A stretch of 60,079 nt of DNA from contig JAHHHH010000041.1 of NCBI GenBank assembly GCA_019359415.1, positions 1 to 60,079 of the forward strand, read 5' to 3'. Both the position numbers and the translations under genes were made by a program. Positions within the stretch are counted from its first letter, which is position 1. Each line of letters starts with the position of its first letter. The notes below the pieces were generated by a model, which saw only the letters and a list, made by a program, of their open reading frames with translations, was not told where the DNA came from and made no database searches. The DNA comes from Iphinoe sp. HA4291-MV1 (lineage in GTDB: Bacteria; Cyanobacteriota; Cyanobacteriia; Cyanobacteriales; Nostocaceae). Shown one piece after another: positions 46,304 through 54,467 of this stretch.

Positions 46304-46522
46304 TTAACTTTGCTTAATATTGTTGGTGAAAAAGTCACCAATTAAATCAAAAAGTTGGGATTGCTGAAATTGGTGTCCTTTACTCAACTGCAATGGCATA
46401 AATTCACAGTCGGTTACCAAACTTAATCCAATCCAACAGTCACCAACTTCTGATTCAAAAAGCAGATTTTGATTATCTATTTTCTTCAGAAACAAATTAA
46501 ACTTATTAGCCAAGAATGACAT
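46304..46522 (-). CDS. Hypothetical short protein
   Basis: 72 residues (MSFLANKFNLFLKKIDNQNL; DCWIGLSLVTDCEFMPLQLS). No family recognised. It is between the P450 and the squalene-synthase-like gene, same strand, and ends 25 bases before the latter. Could be a remnant. Confidence 0.35.
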   Translation of the reverse strand: MSFLANKFNLFLKKIDNQNLLFESEVGDCWIGLSLVTDCEFMPLQLSKGHQFQQSQLFDLIGDFFTNNIKQS

Positions 46523-46832
46523 TGGTCTCCACCTGCTGGACTTGTTAGTTATGGATCATATATGCTTCTTGGCTCTTATCCCTGACTTTCTTGATTACCG
46601 TGTTAATTGATACTAAAATTATACGGCTAATCTTGTGCAAGCTACTCTCCTCTGTGTGCGATATCGCAAAACGTTATGACCTGCATGAGTGTCAATTGAC
46701 GACGTTAATAGGTCAAAGTTCCCGGTGAACGCTTAACTTATGACACAAAACACCAAAAGTGTTGAGTCTTTTGATGAGCGCGATCGCTTTTATAAGTCTT
46801 GTTGTTTTGTATTCTTAAGGAAGAGAAATAAT
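46523..46832. other. Intergenic region, nothing recognised
   Basis: One HIP1-like site (GCGCGATCGC, about 46780). No other structure of note. Confidence 0.35.
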
Positions 46833-46880
46833 ATGGTAGCAGGCGAGACATCCACTTCACAAGGAAAGATAATTGTATAA
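46833..46880 (+). pseudogene. 15-codon leader, possible N-terminus of a lost flavoprotein
   Basis: ATG preceded by AAGGAAGAG opens MVAGETSTSQGKIIV then stops. GKIIV is where an FAD-binding fold (GKIIVIGAG) would begin, so it may be the start of a lost desaturase. Very short; weak. Confidence 0.2.
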
Positions 46881-46919
46881 GGTGAGCGCTGGATGATCAT
46901 TTGCATTAAATACCAAACC

Positions 46920-48317
46920 TTAACGTCTCAACTCAACAAGGCTTGGTTGCGAAACTAAAGGGCTTTTACGGTTGATTTTAATGTAAAAGCCTCCTTTTAC
47001 TCTCAATGGTATTGGGCTGTCTTTTGAGAAGAATGCTGTTTTCAACGTGTAAGTAGGTGGATCTAATTGTGGATGAACAGCGTATAAAAGAGTAGCCACA
47101 GTCAGCATAAGCTGTACTTCTGCTAACCTTGCTCCCGCACAAGTATGTGCTCCGAAGCCGAATGGCGCAAATGCTCCCGGCTGCTTATGTTCTTGACGCA
47201 GTGAGCCGTAGCGCTCCACGTCAAAGGTGTGGGGTTCTGGGTAAAATTCTGGTAAAAAATGCGATATTCCTAAAGCAATATATATAATTTGTCCACTCTC
47301 AACTTTATACTCTGCAAAATCAAATGGATGTTTGACATAGCGTTGCACCAGAAATCCTATTGGATACATGCGTAGGGTTTCCATGACTGCCCAACGCAAT
47401 ATTTTCATCTTTTTAATATCTTCAATATTGGGAATGCCGTTAGCAAAAGCTGTATTCACCTCTGCCATCACTTGCTCATGTATTTCTGGATTTTTGAGAA
47501 TCTCATACAGCAAAAATGGCACAGTTCTAGCAGATGTATCAAGTGCGGAAAAAAGAGGCAATGCCATAAAGGAAAATATGTCGTATTCTGTGAGGGGTTG
47601 ACCATCCGCATGAGTTATTGTAAGTAAGGTATCCAGCATATCTGGATTGTCAGTGACTGGGATGGCTTTTCGTCGTTCATTAATGATTTCTTGTATAAAA
47701 GCTAACGTTCGTTTTTTCGCTGTTAAATATTTTGATGTATGAAGTTCTGGGTTTAGCCCTTGCCGACTCTGAAAACCTTTTGCTACTATAACTTTTACTA
47801 TTGTACTAAACGATGTAATAATATCTTCACAATAGTCGCCTGGTATTGTGCTTAAGAAAGCTAATGCCAATTGCGTACAAATGGGCTTTTCCATCAAATG
47901 AGTTAATTCCACACGCTGACCTAATTGCCAGTCTTTCGAGAAGTCCAAGGTAGCTTGGATTATTGGCTTGACATATTGTGCTATTTTATCAGGAGACAGA
48001 AATTGCTCAGTTATCTTACGACAGCGACGGTGAGGCTCACCTTCCAACGCTACTAGAAGGCTCATCCCTAATTCTTTGACCAAGTCGCCGTAAACTTCAT
48101 AAGTCGTTAAGCAATCTATCATCTCCTTTTGAGAAACAAACATATTTGCTTCCGGTCCCCCTAATATCGTCATGACTCTTCCCGGAACACGAACTCTATA
48201 AAGGGGACCAAGCTTCTGGTAAGTTTTTACAAAAAACTGATAGGGATTTTGTATGAGAGGAACAAGATTTCCAATGAGTGGTAATCCTTTAGCTACTGGA
48301 ATTTCTTTGGTTGTCAT
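46920..48317 (-). CDS. Cytochrome P450
   Basis: 465 residues, soluble (no N-terminal membrane helix). The heme-Cys loop is APFGFGAHTCAGARLAEVQL, the ExxR motif is VMETLRMYP, and the start is MTTKEIPVAKGLPLIGNLVP. The I helix reads LFSALDTSARTVPF; the usual (A/G)Gx(D/E)T motif is ALDT, with Ala-Leu in place of the glycine, which may affect oxygen handling. A natural-product monooxygenase is likely; the substrate may be the terpenoid made by neighbours. Its first 58 codons and leader are duplicated at 50192-50424. Confidence 0.93.
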   Translation of the reverse strand: MTTKEIPVAKGLPLIGNLVPLIQNPYQFFVKTYQKLGPLYRVRVPGRVMTILGGPEANMFVSQKEMIDCLTTYEVYGDLVKELGMSLLVALEGEPHRRCRKITEQFLSPDKIAQYVKPIIQATLDFSKDWQLGQRVELTHLMEKPICTQLALAFLSTIPGDYCEDIITSFSTIVKVIVAKGFQSRQGLNPELHTSKYLTAKKRTLAFIQEIINERRKAIPVTDNPDMLDTLLTITHADGQPLTEYDIFSFMALPLFSALDTSARTVPFLLYEILKNPEIHEQVMAEVNTAFANGIPNIEDIKKMKILRWAVMETLRMYPIGFLVQRYVKHPFDFAEYKVESGQIIYIALGISHFLPEFYPEPHTFDVERYGSLRQEHKQPGAFAPFGFGAHTCAGARLAEVQLMLTVATLLYAVHPQLDPPTYTLKTAFFSKDSPIPLRVKGGFYIKINRKSPLVSQPSLVELRR

Positions 48318-48376
48318 AGATTTTCTCTAAAAGCAAAAATTCAGAGTTTTTATACCTGTCTGTAGTATCTTACCTC
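48144..48376. repeat. 233-bp direct repeat, copy 1 (P450 5' end)
   Basis: Covers the first 58 codons of the P450 gene and its 59-base leader. It matches 50192-50424 without gaps and with fewer than a dozen differences by eye. The repeats are 2,048 bases apart, in the same orientation. Confidence 0.95.
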
Positions 48377-48570
48377 TTAAAATGCACATTTTATAACCCT
48401 TATACAATAAAGGTTTTACCAAACAGCATTGACGTCACAACAGAACACACTTGTGCTCACTACACCCAAAGAACTGATGGTGGATACGCTATTATAAATG
48501 GTGTAAAAACGAGTGCCTTCATCATTGGTCACTGGCAAGCACGCAACCTAACCATTTAGCAGAGAGTAGT

Positions 48571-49893
48571 ATGATGGTGTTAGTCACTGATACTCCAACA
48601 CTTGAACATCCCTATCACCCTGTGGAGATTCGCTTTTTCAACTGGGCAGGAAGTCTATTAAGACGAAGTGGTTTACCATTAGCAAACCTTTCAGTGGAGT
48701 CGCTTTTGTCTACTGCCCAAAACCTTACGGGATTGTCTGATTGGGGCAATGAAAGTTTTCAAGTTTCTTTACGGATACTGCTCGAATCTTTGGAGACAGA
48801 AGCCAATTTAAACTTTTTTGGTCGATACGCTTTTCGGCAGAAATGTATCCGCCTGTTAGTAAATAGGCTGCGTATTCAAGACGATCTCAAACGCTATCCA
48901 GAAATCTGGCAAGTGCCTATTCGGCGACCACTGTTCATTACTGCATTGTATCGCAGCGGCACCACGTTACTTCATAACCTGTTGTCTTGTGATCCCGCAA
49001 GTCGATCGCTATGTTTTTGGGAAGCAGACAGTCCCTCACCCCCACCCAATCTCCAAACCCGTGAAAGCGATCCGAGAATTAAGAAGGCCCAGAAAGTCTT
49101 GAAGCTATATAACTACCTTGCACCAAGAGCTGTCTCGGTACACGCCATGATGAATTCAACAGGACCAGAAGAATGCATCTTGCTGTTTGACTATGAGTTT
49201 TTGAGTACTAACTTCGAATCGCTGGCGAATGTGCCAAGTTACTCTAAGTGGTTGAAGGCTCATGACATGGTTGCCCCATATCGGTACTATCGACAGCTGC
49301 TACAACTTTTGGGGTGGCGTTGTCCTGGCGACCACTGGGTACTGAAAGCACCCGCGCACCTATTTAGTCTGGATACACTGATGACCGTTTTCCCGGATGC
49401 TTGCATTATTCAAACACATCGCGATCCGCTTAGGGCGTTGCCTTCGTTATGTAGTATGAATGCCACTAATCGGGGAATGTTTACTGACAGGGTGGATCTT
49501 GCAGGTGTGGGTGAGTTTTGGCTCAATCGGTTAGCAGATGGAGTTGAGCGTGGGATGCAAGCGCGTGAGTTTGCCAATCCAGCCCAATTTTATGATGTGA
49601 ACTACAACAGCCTTGTACAAAACCCGATTGGTACTGTACGTCAGATTTATGAATATTTTGGTTATGATTTCCATCCTCCTATGGAAGAAAACATGAAAAG
49701 ATGGATAAGTGAAAATCCTCAGCACAAACACGGTGTACATCAATATTCTTTAGAACAGTTTGGCTTAGAGCCAGTAGTGGTAAACCAAAGATTTGCCAAA
49801 TATCGCCAACGCTTCAAAATTTCCACAGAGTTAGGTGAACGCGATTGCACGGAGCGCAGTGCCAAAGGCAATCGCCAGATGAGTGGAACCTAG
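48571..49893 (+). CDS. Sulfotransferase-family protein
   Basis: 440 residues. The PAPS 5'-phosphosulfate loop is LFITALYRSGTTLLHNLLSC and the 3'-phosphate site is IIQTHRDPLRALPSLCSMNA; HWVLKAPAHLFSLDTL precedes it. It should transfer sulfate from PAPS to a hydroxyl group of a small molecule or lipid. The last 18 codons (ERDCTERSAKGNRQMSGT) come from a palindromic repeat at 49841-49875, so the natural end has been replaced. Divergent from the P450; both could serve one pathway. Confidence 0.88.
   Translation: MMVLVTDTPTLEHPYHPVEIRFFNWAGSLLRRSGLPLANLSVESLLSTAQNLTGLSDWGNESFQVSLRILLESLETEANLNFFGRYAFRQKCIRLLVNRLRIQDDLKRYPEIWQVPIRRPLFITALYRSGTTLLHNLLSCDPASRSLCFWEADSPSPPPNLQTRESDPRIKKAQKVLKLYNYLAPRAVSVHAMMNSTGPEECILLFDYEFLSTNFESLANVPSYSKWLKAHDMVAPYRYYRQLLQLLGWRCPGDHWVLKAPAHLFSLDTLMTVFPDACIIQTHRDPLRALPSLCSMNATNRGMFTDRVDLAGVGEFWLNRLADGVERGMQAREFANPAQFYDVNYNSLVQNPIGTVRQIYEYFGYDFHPPMEENMKRWISENPQHKHGVHQYSLEQFGLEPVVVNQRFAKYRQRFKISTELGERDCTERSAKGNRQMSGT
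49841..49875. repeat. 35-bp GCGATTGC...GCAATCGC palindrome at sulfotransferase 3' end
   Basis: GCGATTGCAC ... GGCAATCGC, with core GGAGCGCAGTGCCAAAGG. It encodes the C-terminus of the sulfotransferase and separates it from the HpnA remnant. Confidence 0.75.
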
Positions 49894-50078
49894 GAGGTGG
49901 CAGTGGTCACTTAGGGGCTAACTTAGTCCGTCATTTACTGGCAGATAGTCATAGTATACGGGTTTTATTGCGAGAAGGAAGTAATAACACTGCTCTCGAC
50001 GGTCTAGATATTGAGCGCGTTTACGGCGACTTGCGAGACTTTTTGCTGTTGTGGCTGCTATGAAGGAATGCGATGGCG
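49893..50078 (+). pseudogene. HpnA-like NAD-dependent epimerase, N-terminal fragment
   Basis: GGGSGHLGANLVRHLLADSH and IRVLLREGSNNTALDG followed by LDIERVYGDLRD match the first 60 residues of HpnA/dihydroflavonol-reductase-like proteins (normally VTGGSG). A frameshift follows; FAVVAAMKECDG is in another frame. The sequence then runs into a GC-rich repeat at about 50080. Start codon and remaining 270 residues are missing. Confidence 0.75.
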
Positions 50079-50191
50079 CAGAGCGCCCGCTGAGTCCTTC
50101 TCTTGTCGGAGAGGCTGCTTCATGTGGACAGGCTGCGCGTTGGCACGGAGTGCCCGCCAAGGGCGATCGCAAAAGTTTTCGGTCTACTGAC

Positions 50192-50365
50192 ATTTGCTTC
50201 CGGTCCCCCTAATACCGTGAGGACTCTTCCCGGAACATAAACTCTATAAAGGGGACCAAGCTTCTGGTAAGTTTTTACAAAAAACTGATAGGGATTTTGT
50301 ATGAGAGGAACAAGATTTCCAATGAGTGGTAATCCTTTAGCTACTGGTATCTCTTTGGTTGTCAT
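50192..50365 (-). pseudogene. Cytochrome P450 5' fragment (duplicate)
   Basis: 58 codons identical or nearly so to the start of the P450 at 46920-48317 (MTTKEIPVAKGLPLIGNLVP ... VPGRVLTVLGGPEAN). The frame runs on into repeat sequence to 50120. Not functional alone. Confidence 0.93.
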
Positions 50366-50424
50366 AGATTTTCTCTAAAATCAAAAATTCAGAGTTTTTA
50401 TACCTGTCTGTAGTATCTTACCTC
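50192..50424. repeat. 233-bp direct repeat, copy 2 (P450 5' end)
   Basis: Second copy of 48144-48376. To its left is GC-rich repeat DNA (50080-50190), to its right single-copy-looking AT-rich DNA. Confidence 0.95.
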
Positions 50425-50889
50425 AGAATCTTGGTTCATTAACTGACTAAGTATTAGTGGAAGTCTTTATTCAAAGTTAAGTATAAGTTGACATGAGCGC
50501 GAATAAAGTAGTTTCTGGAAGGAGCGATCGCCCAAGGGGCACAGGCATTGCCAATCGCTTGAAGTTTTTTAAGTAATGTCATTTCTAATTAGGTTATATA
50601 TTGCTATATTTTACGCATTTATTTGATTGTTGTGTGACTTTATTAACTGCTTATTTGTGCATTACTGGTTTCCAATAATACTGGTTTTCACTAATAGATT
50701 CCGCTCTTGCCTGAAAAATTAAGTCATTAGATGAAAAAGGGAAAAGGTCGTTTCAAGTCTTTTCCGAAAAGTGCATAAGTTGATTTGAAGTTCATCTATG
50801 AAAGGGTAGAAGGAAAGCGGTCAACCTGAAGGGCTGATGCATTTAGTGTTCACTACTTTCCTAGTAATTATCCGTTAACGGATAGTATC
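50425..50889. other. Intergenic region with one palindromic repeat
   Basis: Holds the palindrome at 50524-50558 (GCGATCGCCCAAGGGGCACA ... CCAATCGC). The remaining AT-rich DNA may contain the promoter of the Cys-tailed peptide gene. No gene seen. Confidence 0.45.
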
Positions 50890-50949
50890 ATGCACCGTTA
50901 TTGGTGCAAAATTCAGTTTATAAATCCAACAATCGGCAAGGAAAAAATT

Positions 50950-51258
50950 ATGATTTCTGAAACGTTACAAAAGAATTCTGAGGAAGAGTTAAAGCAGCTA
51001 CAAGAAGAGATTAAGCAGAGAATGATGGAAGCTGTGAATAACTCTAAATTAATCGAATTATTCCAGCAATACGGTTTAACAGGAGACGGGCTGGTAAAAT
51101 TTCAGTGCATACTCGATATACCTAAAATTCAAGCGAGTGATACTGTTGTGGGCCAGCAATTTAAAGAAAGTTTACGAGCCATTCAAGAGAAGGAGATAAT
51201 TGTACCAGCATGTGAGTGCTGGTGCGAAAATCCACCAGGATTTTGTTGTGCTTGCTAG
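50950..51258 (+). CDS. Small protein with six-cysteine tail; candidate RiPP precursor
   Basis: 102 residues from ATG 50950, which follows an AAGGAAAAAATT ribosome site; 20 upstream codons (to 50890) are unlikely to be translated. The first 80 residues are acidic and helical with Gln/Glu/Lys runs (EELKQLQEEIKQRMMEAVNN; LIELFQQYGLTGDGLVKFQ). The last 16 are ACECWCENPPGFCCAC: six Cys as CxCxC and CCxC around PPG. Leader-like body plus Cys-rich end fits a modified peptide precursor, though the family is unknown and no specific maturase is adjacent. A metal-binding protein is the alternative. Confidence 0.6.
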   Translation: MISETLQKNSEEELKQLQEEIKQRMMEAVNNSKLIELFQQYGLTGDGLVKFQCILDIPKIQASDTVVGQQFKESLRAIQEKEIIVPACECWCENPPGFCCAC

Positions 51259-51266
51259 TAAGCTAT

Positions 51267-51433
51267 AACGGTATTGTCAATTTAATCAATTTAATAGCCA
51301 TAGTTTCAACTTCTTAAGAAGACAATTCATCAAGTTACACTAGCTAAACGATTCTTTGGTGAGGACTTTCTTGAAATTTGGTCATCATTCTTAGTCAGCT
51401 TGTCTTTTCACCAGTTAAATTGACAATACCGTT
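51267..51433. mobile_element. 167-bp MITE-like element, 19-bp perfect TIRs
   Basis: AACGGTATTGTCAATTTAA (51267-51285) and TTAAATTGACAATACCGTT (51415-51433) are exact inverted repeats. It starts 9 bases after the stop of the Cys-tailed peptide gene. No target duplication was evident. It has no gene. Confidence 0.8.
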
Positions 51434-51792
51434 CCTGATGAAGCTTTGGTAAAGAGCAAAACGCAAATTACCAAAGTCGATGTAAGTAGTCGTGTAAAAT
51501 TAAATATACAATGTCATTGCGAATGGAGCGGAGCGGAATGAAGCATAAGTCCTATGCCTTCGGCACGCCAAGGGTGAACGGATACGCTAAGTCCCAAGGG
51601 GACACGCTACGCGAACGCTGCATTTCATTCCGTATGCCCTATACGCAGAGCGCACGCCAAGGGCGAACGGGCACGCTGGACGAACGCAATGACATAAATA
51701 TTTTTGCGTACGTACTTAGTCTATTGAATATAGCTGCAATGTCACCGTTGTTCAGTAATAGCTACTTCATGTGGAGGGGTGTAATATTTGGG
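51434..51792. other. Repeat-rich region before haemagglutinin gene
   Basis: Contains a GC-rich repeat cluster (about 51515-51690: ATGCCTTCGGCACGCCAAGG; GGACACGCTACGCGAACGC; AGCGCACGCCAAGGGCGAAC). The frame of the haemagglutinin gene is open through it from 51511, but the encoded residues look like repeat translation, not protein. Confidence 0.5.
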
Positions 51793-54144
51793 ATGAGTAC
51801 TCGTAACTGTTGGTTTACGGGGATAGGAGTTGCAATAGGCGGTGCAATAACTTTCTGTGCAAACTGTGCTATTGCCCAAATCACCCCGGATGCGACTCTA
51901 CCTAATAATTCTCGTGTAACAACACAGGACAACATCAGAACAATCGAAGGTGGAACCCGCGCAGGTAGCAATCTGTTCCACAGTTTTGAGCAATTTTCTG
52001 TACCTACTGGGACTACAGCTTACTTTCAAAATGCTCTTGATATTCAGAACATTATTAGCCGGGTAACAGGTAAGTCTATCTCTAATATTGATGGCATCCT
52101 TAGAGCTAACGGACGGTCCAACCTGTTTCTGATAAATCCCAACGGAATTCTTTTTGGTCCCAATGCTTCTTTGAACATTGGCGGTTCATTTATAGCAAGT
52201 ACGGCAAGCAGTCTTAACTTTGCCGATGGTACTAAGTTTAGTGCCACAGACCCCCAAACAGCACCCCTACTGACAGTCAGCGTTCCTATTGGCTTACAAT
52301 TTGGATCAACTGCAGCACCCATCCATAATCAATCCCAAGCAAGTCCCGATGGTGCAACTAATATCTTTGGTTCCCCCATTGGTCTACAGGTGCAACCAGG
52401 AAAAACTTTGGCATTTGTGGGCGGTGATGTGACGCTGGATGGTGGAAATTTAACAGCGGCAAGGGGAAGAATTGAGCTAGGAAGTGTCGCTAGCAATAGT
52501 CTGGTCAGTCTGAACCGAATGAACCAAGATTGGGTCTTAGGGTATGAGGGTGTCCAGAATTTCCAGAACATTCAACTAATCCAGCGCACTGTTGATAGTT
52601 CAGTGATTCGATCTATAGTAGACACCAGTAGCAAAGATGGCAGTGGCAATATCCAAGTGCGGGGTCAGTCCGTGGAATTAATCGGCAATCTTGTGACATT
52701 AACAACTCAAACTACAGGTGTCAGAGATGGCGGAGACTTAATGATTACCGCCAAGAAATTACTTGTTAAGGATGGTGCACAAGTATTAACTGCTACTTTA
52801 GGCGAAGGTCGCGGGGGAAATTTGACCGTAAATGCCTCCGATACCGTGGATGTAATTGGTAATTTTATCACCTCAAATAACATTTATCCTAGTGTATTGG
52901 GTAGTACAACTTTTGCTTCTGGAAAAGCCGGTGACATAACAATCAATACTGGGAGATTGCGTATTCAAGGTGGAGCACGGGTATCAGCAGCATCTGGTGC
53001 AAGACAACAAAACTCAAAATTCATACCAGCTACAGGATCTGGAGGAAATTTGACCGTTAATGCCTCTGAGTCCGTAGAGATTATTGGAACTTCAGCAAAT
53101 GGTTCTGCGGTCAGCAGCTTATCTACTTTGACTCGAGGTTCCGCAGATGCTGGAAAATTGACAATCACCACAGGGCAATTGATTGTCCGGGACGGCGCTA
53201 CAGTAACCGTGAGCAGTCAAGCTCGAAAGAATGTAACCTACTTAGGAGACCCTAGAAACCTAGGAAAAGCAGGCGAACTCAATGTAACCGCTCGCTCCAT
53301 CCTGTTGGACAACAAAGGAAAACTCACATCTGAAACTGACACGGGTCAAGGCGGAAATATTACCCTACAAGTACGGGACTTATTACTACTACGCCGTAAT
53401 AGTCAAATTTCCACCAACGCAGGCAAGGTACAGGCTATTGGTGATGGCGGTAATATCACCATCAACGCTCCTAATGGCTTCATCGTCGCCAAACCACAAG
53501 AAAACAGCGACATCACCGCCAATGCTTTCACGGGTTCTGGCGGCAGAATTCAAATCAACGCTACTAGTCTTTTTGGCATAGCACCGCGTAGTCGAGATGA
53601 CTTGGCAAGACAACTGGGAACGAACGAGCCAACAAAACTAGATCCGCAAAATCTTCCCACAAACGATATCACCGCAATTTCTCAGACCAACCCGGTTTTA
53701 AACGGTGTGGTAAATATTAATACACCTGATGTTGATATCAACCGTGGATTAATTAACTTGCCAGTGGAACCAGAGGAACCGAAACTTGCACAGGGATGTG
53801 ATGCAAGTGTCGCGCAAAATCAAAGCGAATTCATCATCACCGGACGCGGTGGCATACCACCCAACCCTAGGGAATATCTTAGAAGCAACCCAGTGCAAGT
53901 GGATTGGGTGTCTTTGGGAGAGGATGCAAACCGTCCTTCGGATACTTCAAGCAGGGAGACGCAAGGGCGGAGAAGTAGAGGCAATTCACAAAATAAGAAA
54001 AATGTCAATCCTCCAGTGAATGAGATTGTAGAAGCACAGGGGTGGGTGGTGGATAGCAATGGTGATGTGATTTTGGTCGCTCAAGCACCCAATAAGACAC
54101 CTCATGGTTCCTGGTACAACCCAGCATCTTGCAAAGGTAGTTAG
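51793..54144 (+). CDS. Filamentous-haemagglutinin-type secreted beta-helix protein (TPS exoprotein)
   Basis: 783 residues from ATG 51793 (MSTRNCWFTGIGVAIGGAIT), with a signal peptide cleaved near CAIAQITPD. The TPS domain follows (AGSNLFHSFEQFSVPTGTTA; NLFLINPNGILFGPNASLNI), then a long beta-helix of repeats (GGNLTVNASD..., AGDITINTGRLRIQGGARVS). Such proteins are exported by an outer-membrane TpsB partner, often as adhesins; no TpsB gene is nearby. The C-terminus (QGWVVDSNGDVILVAQAPNK) is typical of the cyanobacterial group. It starts later than the longest open frame, which begins in repeats. Confidence 0.9.
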   Translation: MSTRNCWFTGIGVAIGGAITFCANCAIAQITPDATLPNNSRVTTQDNIRTIEGGTRAGSNLFHSFEQFSVPTGTTAYFQNALDIQNIISRVTGKSISNIDGILRANGRSNLFLINPNGILFGPNASLNIGGSFIASTASSLNFADGTKFSATDPQTAPLLTVSVPIGLQFGSTAAPIHNQSQASPDGATNIFGSPIGLQVQPGKTLAFVGGDVTLDGGNLTAARGRIELGSVASNSLVSLNRMNQDWVLGYEGVQNFQNIQLIQRTVDSSVIRSIVDTSSKDGSGNIQVRGQSVELIGNLVTLTTQTTGVRDGGDLMITAKKLLVKDGAQVLTATLGEGRGGNLTVNASDTVDVIGNFITSNNIYPSVLGSTTFASGKAGDITINTGRLRIQGGARVSAASGARQQNSKFIPATGSGGNLTVNASESVEIIGTSANGSAVSSLSTLTRGSADAGKLTITTGQLIVRDGATVTVSSQARKNVTYLGDPRNLGKAGELNVTARSILLDNKGKLTSETDTGQGGNITLQVRDLLLLRRNSQISTNAGKVQAIGDGGNITINAPNGFIVAKPQENSDITANAFTGSGGRIQINATSLFGIAPRSRDDLARQLGTNEPTKLDPQNLPTNDITAISQTNPVLNGVVNINTPDVDINRGLINLPVEPEEPKLAQGCDASVAQNQSEFIITGRGGIPPNPREYLRSNPVQVDWVSLGEDANRPSDTSSRETQGRRSRGNSQNKKNVNPPVNEIVEAQGWVVDSNGDVILVAQAPNKTPHGSWYNPASCKGS

Positions 54145-54199
54145 CGCGGGATTTCAGGAGTCGTAAATTTTGAACTGGACATTTTTCTTTTTTTGTATG

Positions 54200-54225
54200 A
54201 AACCACCCTGCTAAGTAGGTGGTTT
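54200..54225 (+). terminator. Hairpin terminator after haemagglutinin gene
   Basis: AAACCACC (54200-54207) pairs exactly with GGTGGTTT (54218-54225), a 10-base loop, 56 bases after the stop. Confidence 0.8.
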
Positions 54226-54467
54226 GAATTAAGTATAAAATGTAGTGTAGTGCGGGCATCCTAGCCACGTTGGTAATAAACTAGGGAGCAAGATGCTTCC
54301 ACTACCGCTATCTACGAATTATAGCAGTGGACAGAAATCTTAGGACATCTGAGAAAAGTTATCCTTTGAGGATAAGCCAAGAACCTTCGTCCTAATTAGC
54401 TTGGTGAGTGCTATAGTTACGCCTACCTACTTACCTCTTGACTGAGAAGGTGAGTCACTACCAACTA
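54226..54467. other. Intergenic region, nothing recognised
   Basis: No gene or clear repeat. It is the 3' side of both flanking, convergent genes. Confidence 0.35.

Noticed and set aside
51511-51792. 94-codon upstream extension of the haemagglutinin gene
   Set aside because: Encoded by GC-rich repeats; ATG 51793 gives a proper signal peptide.
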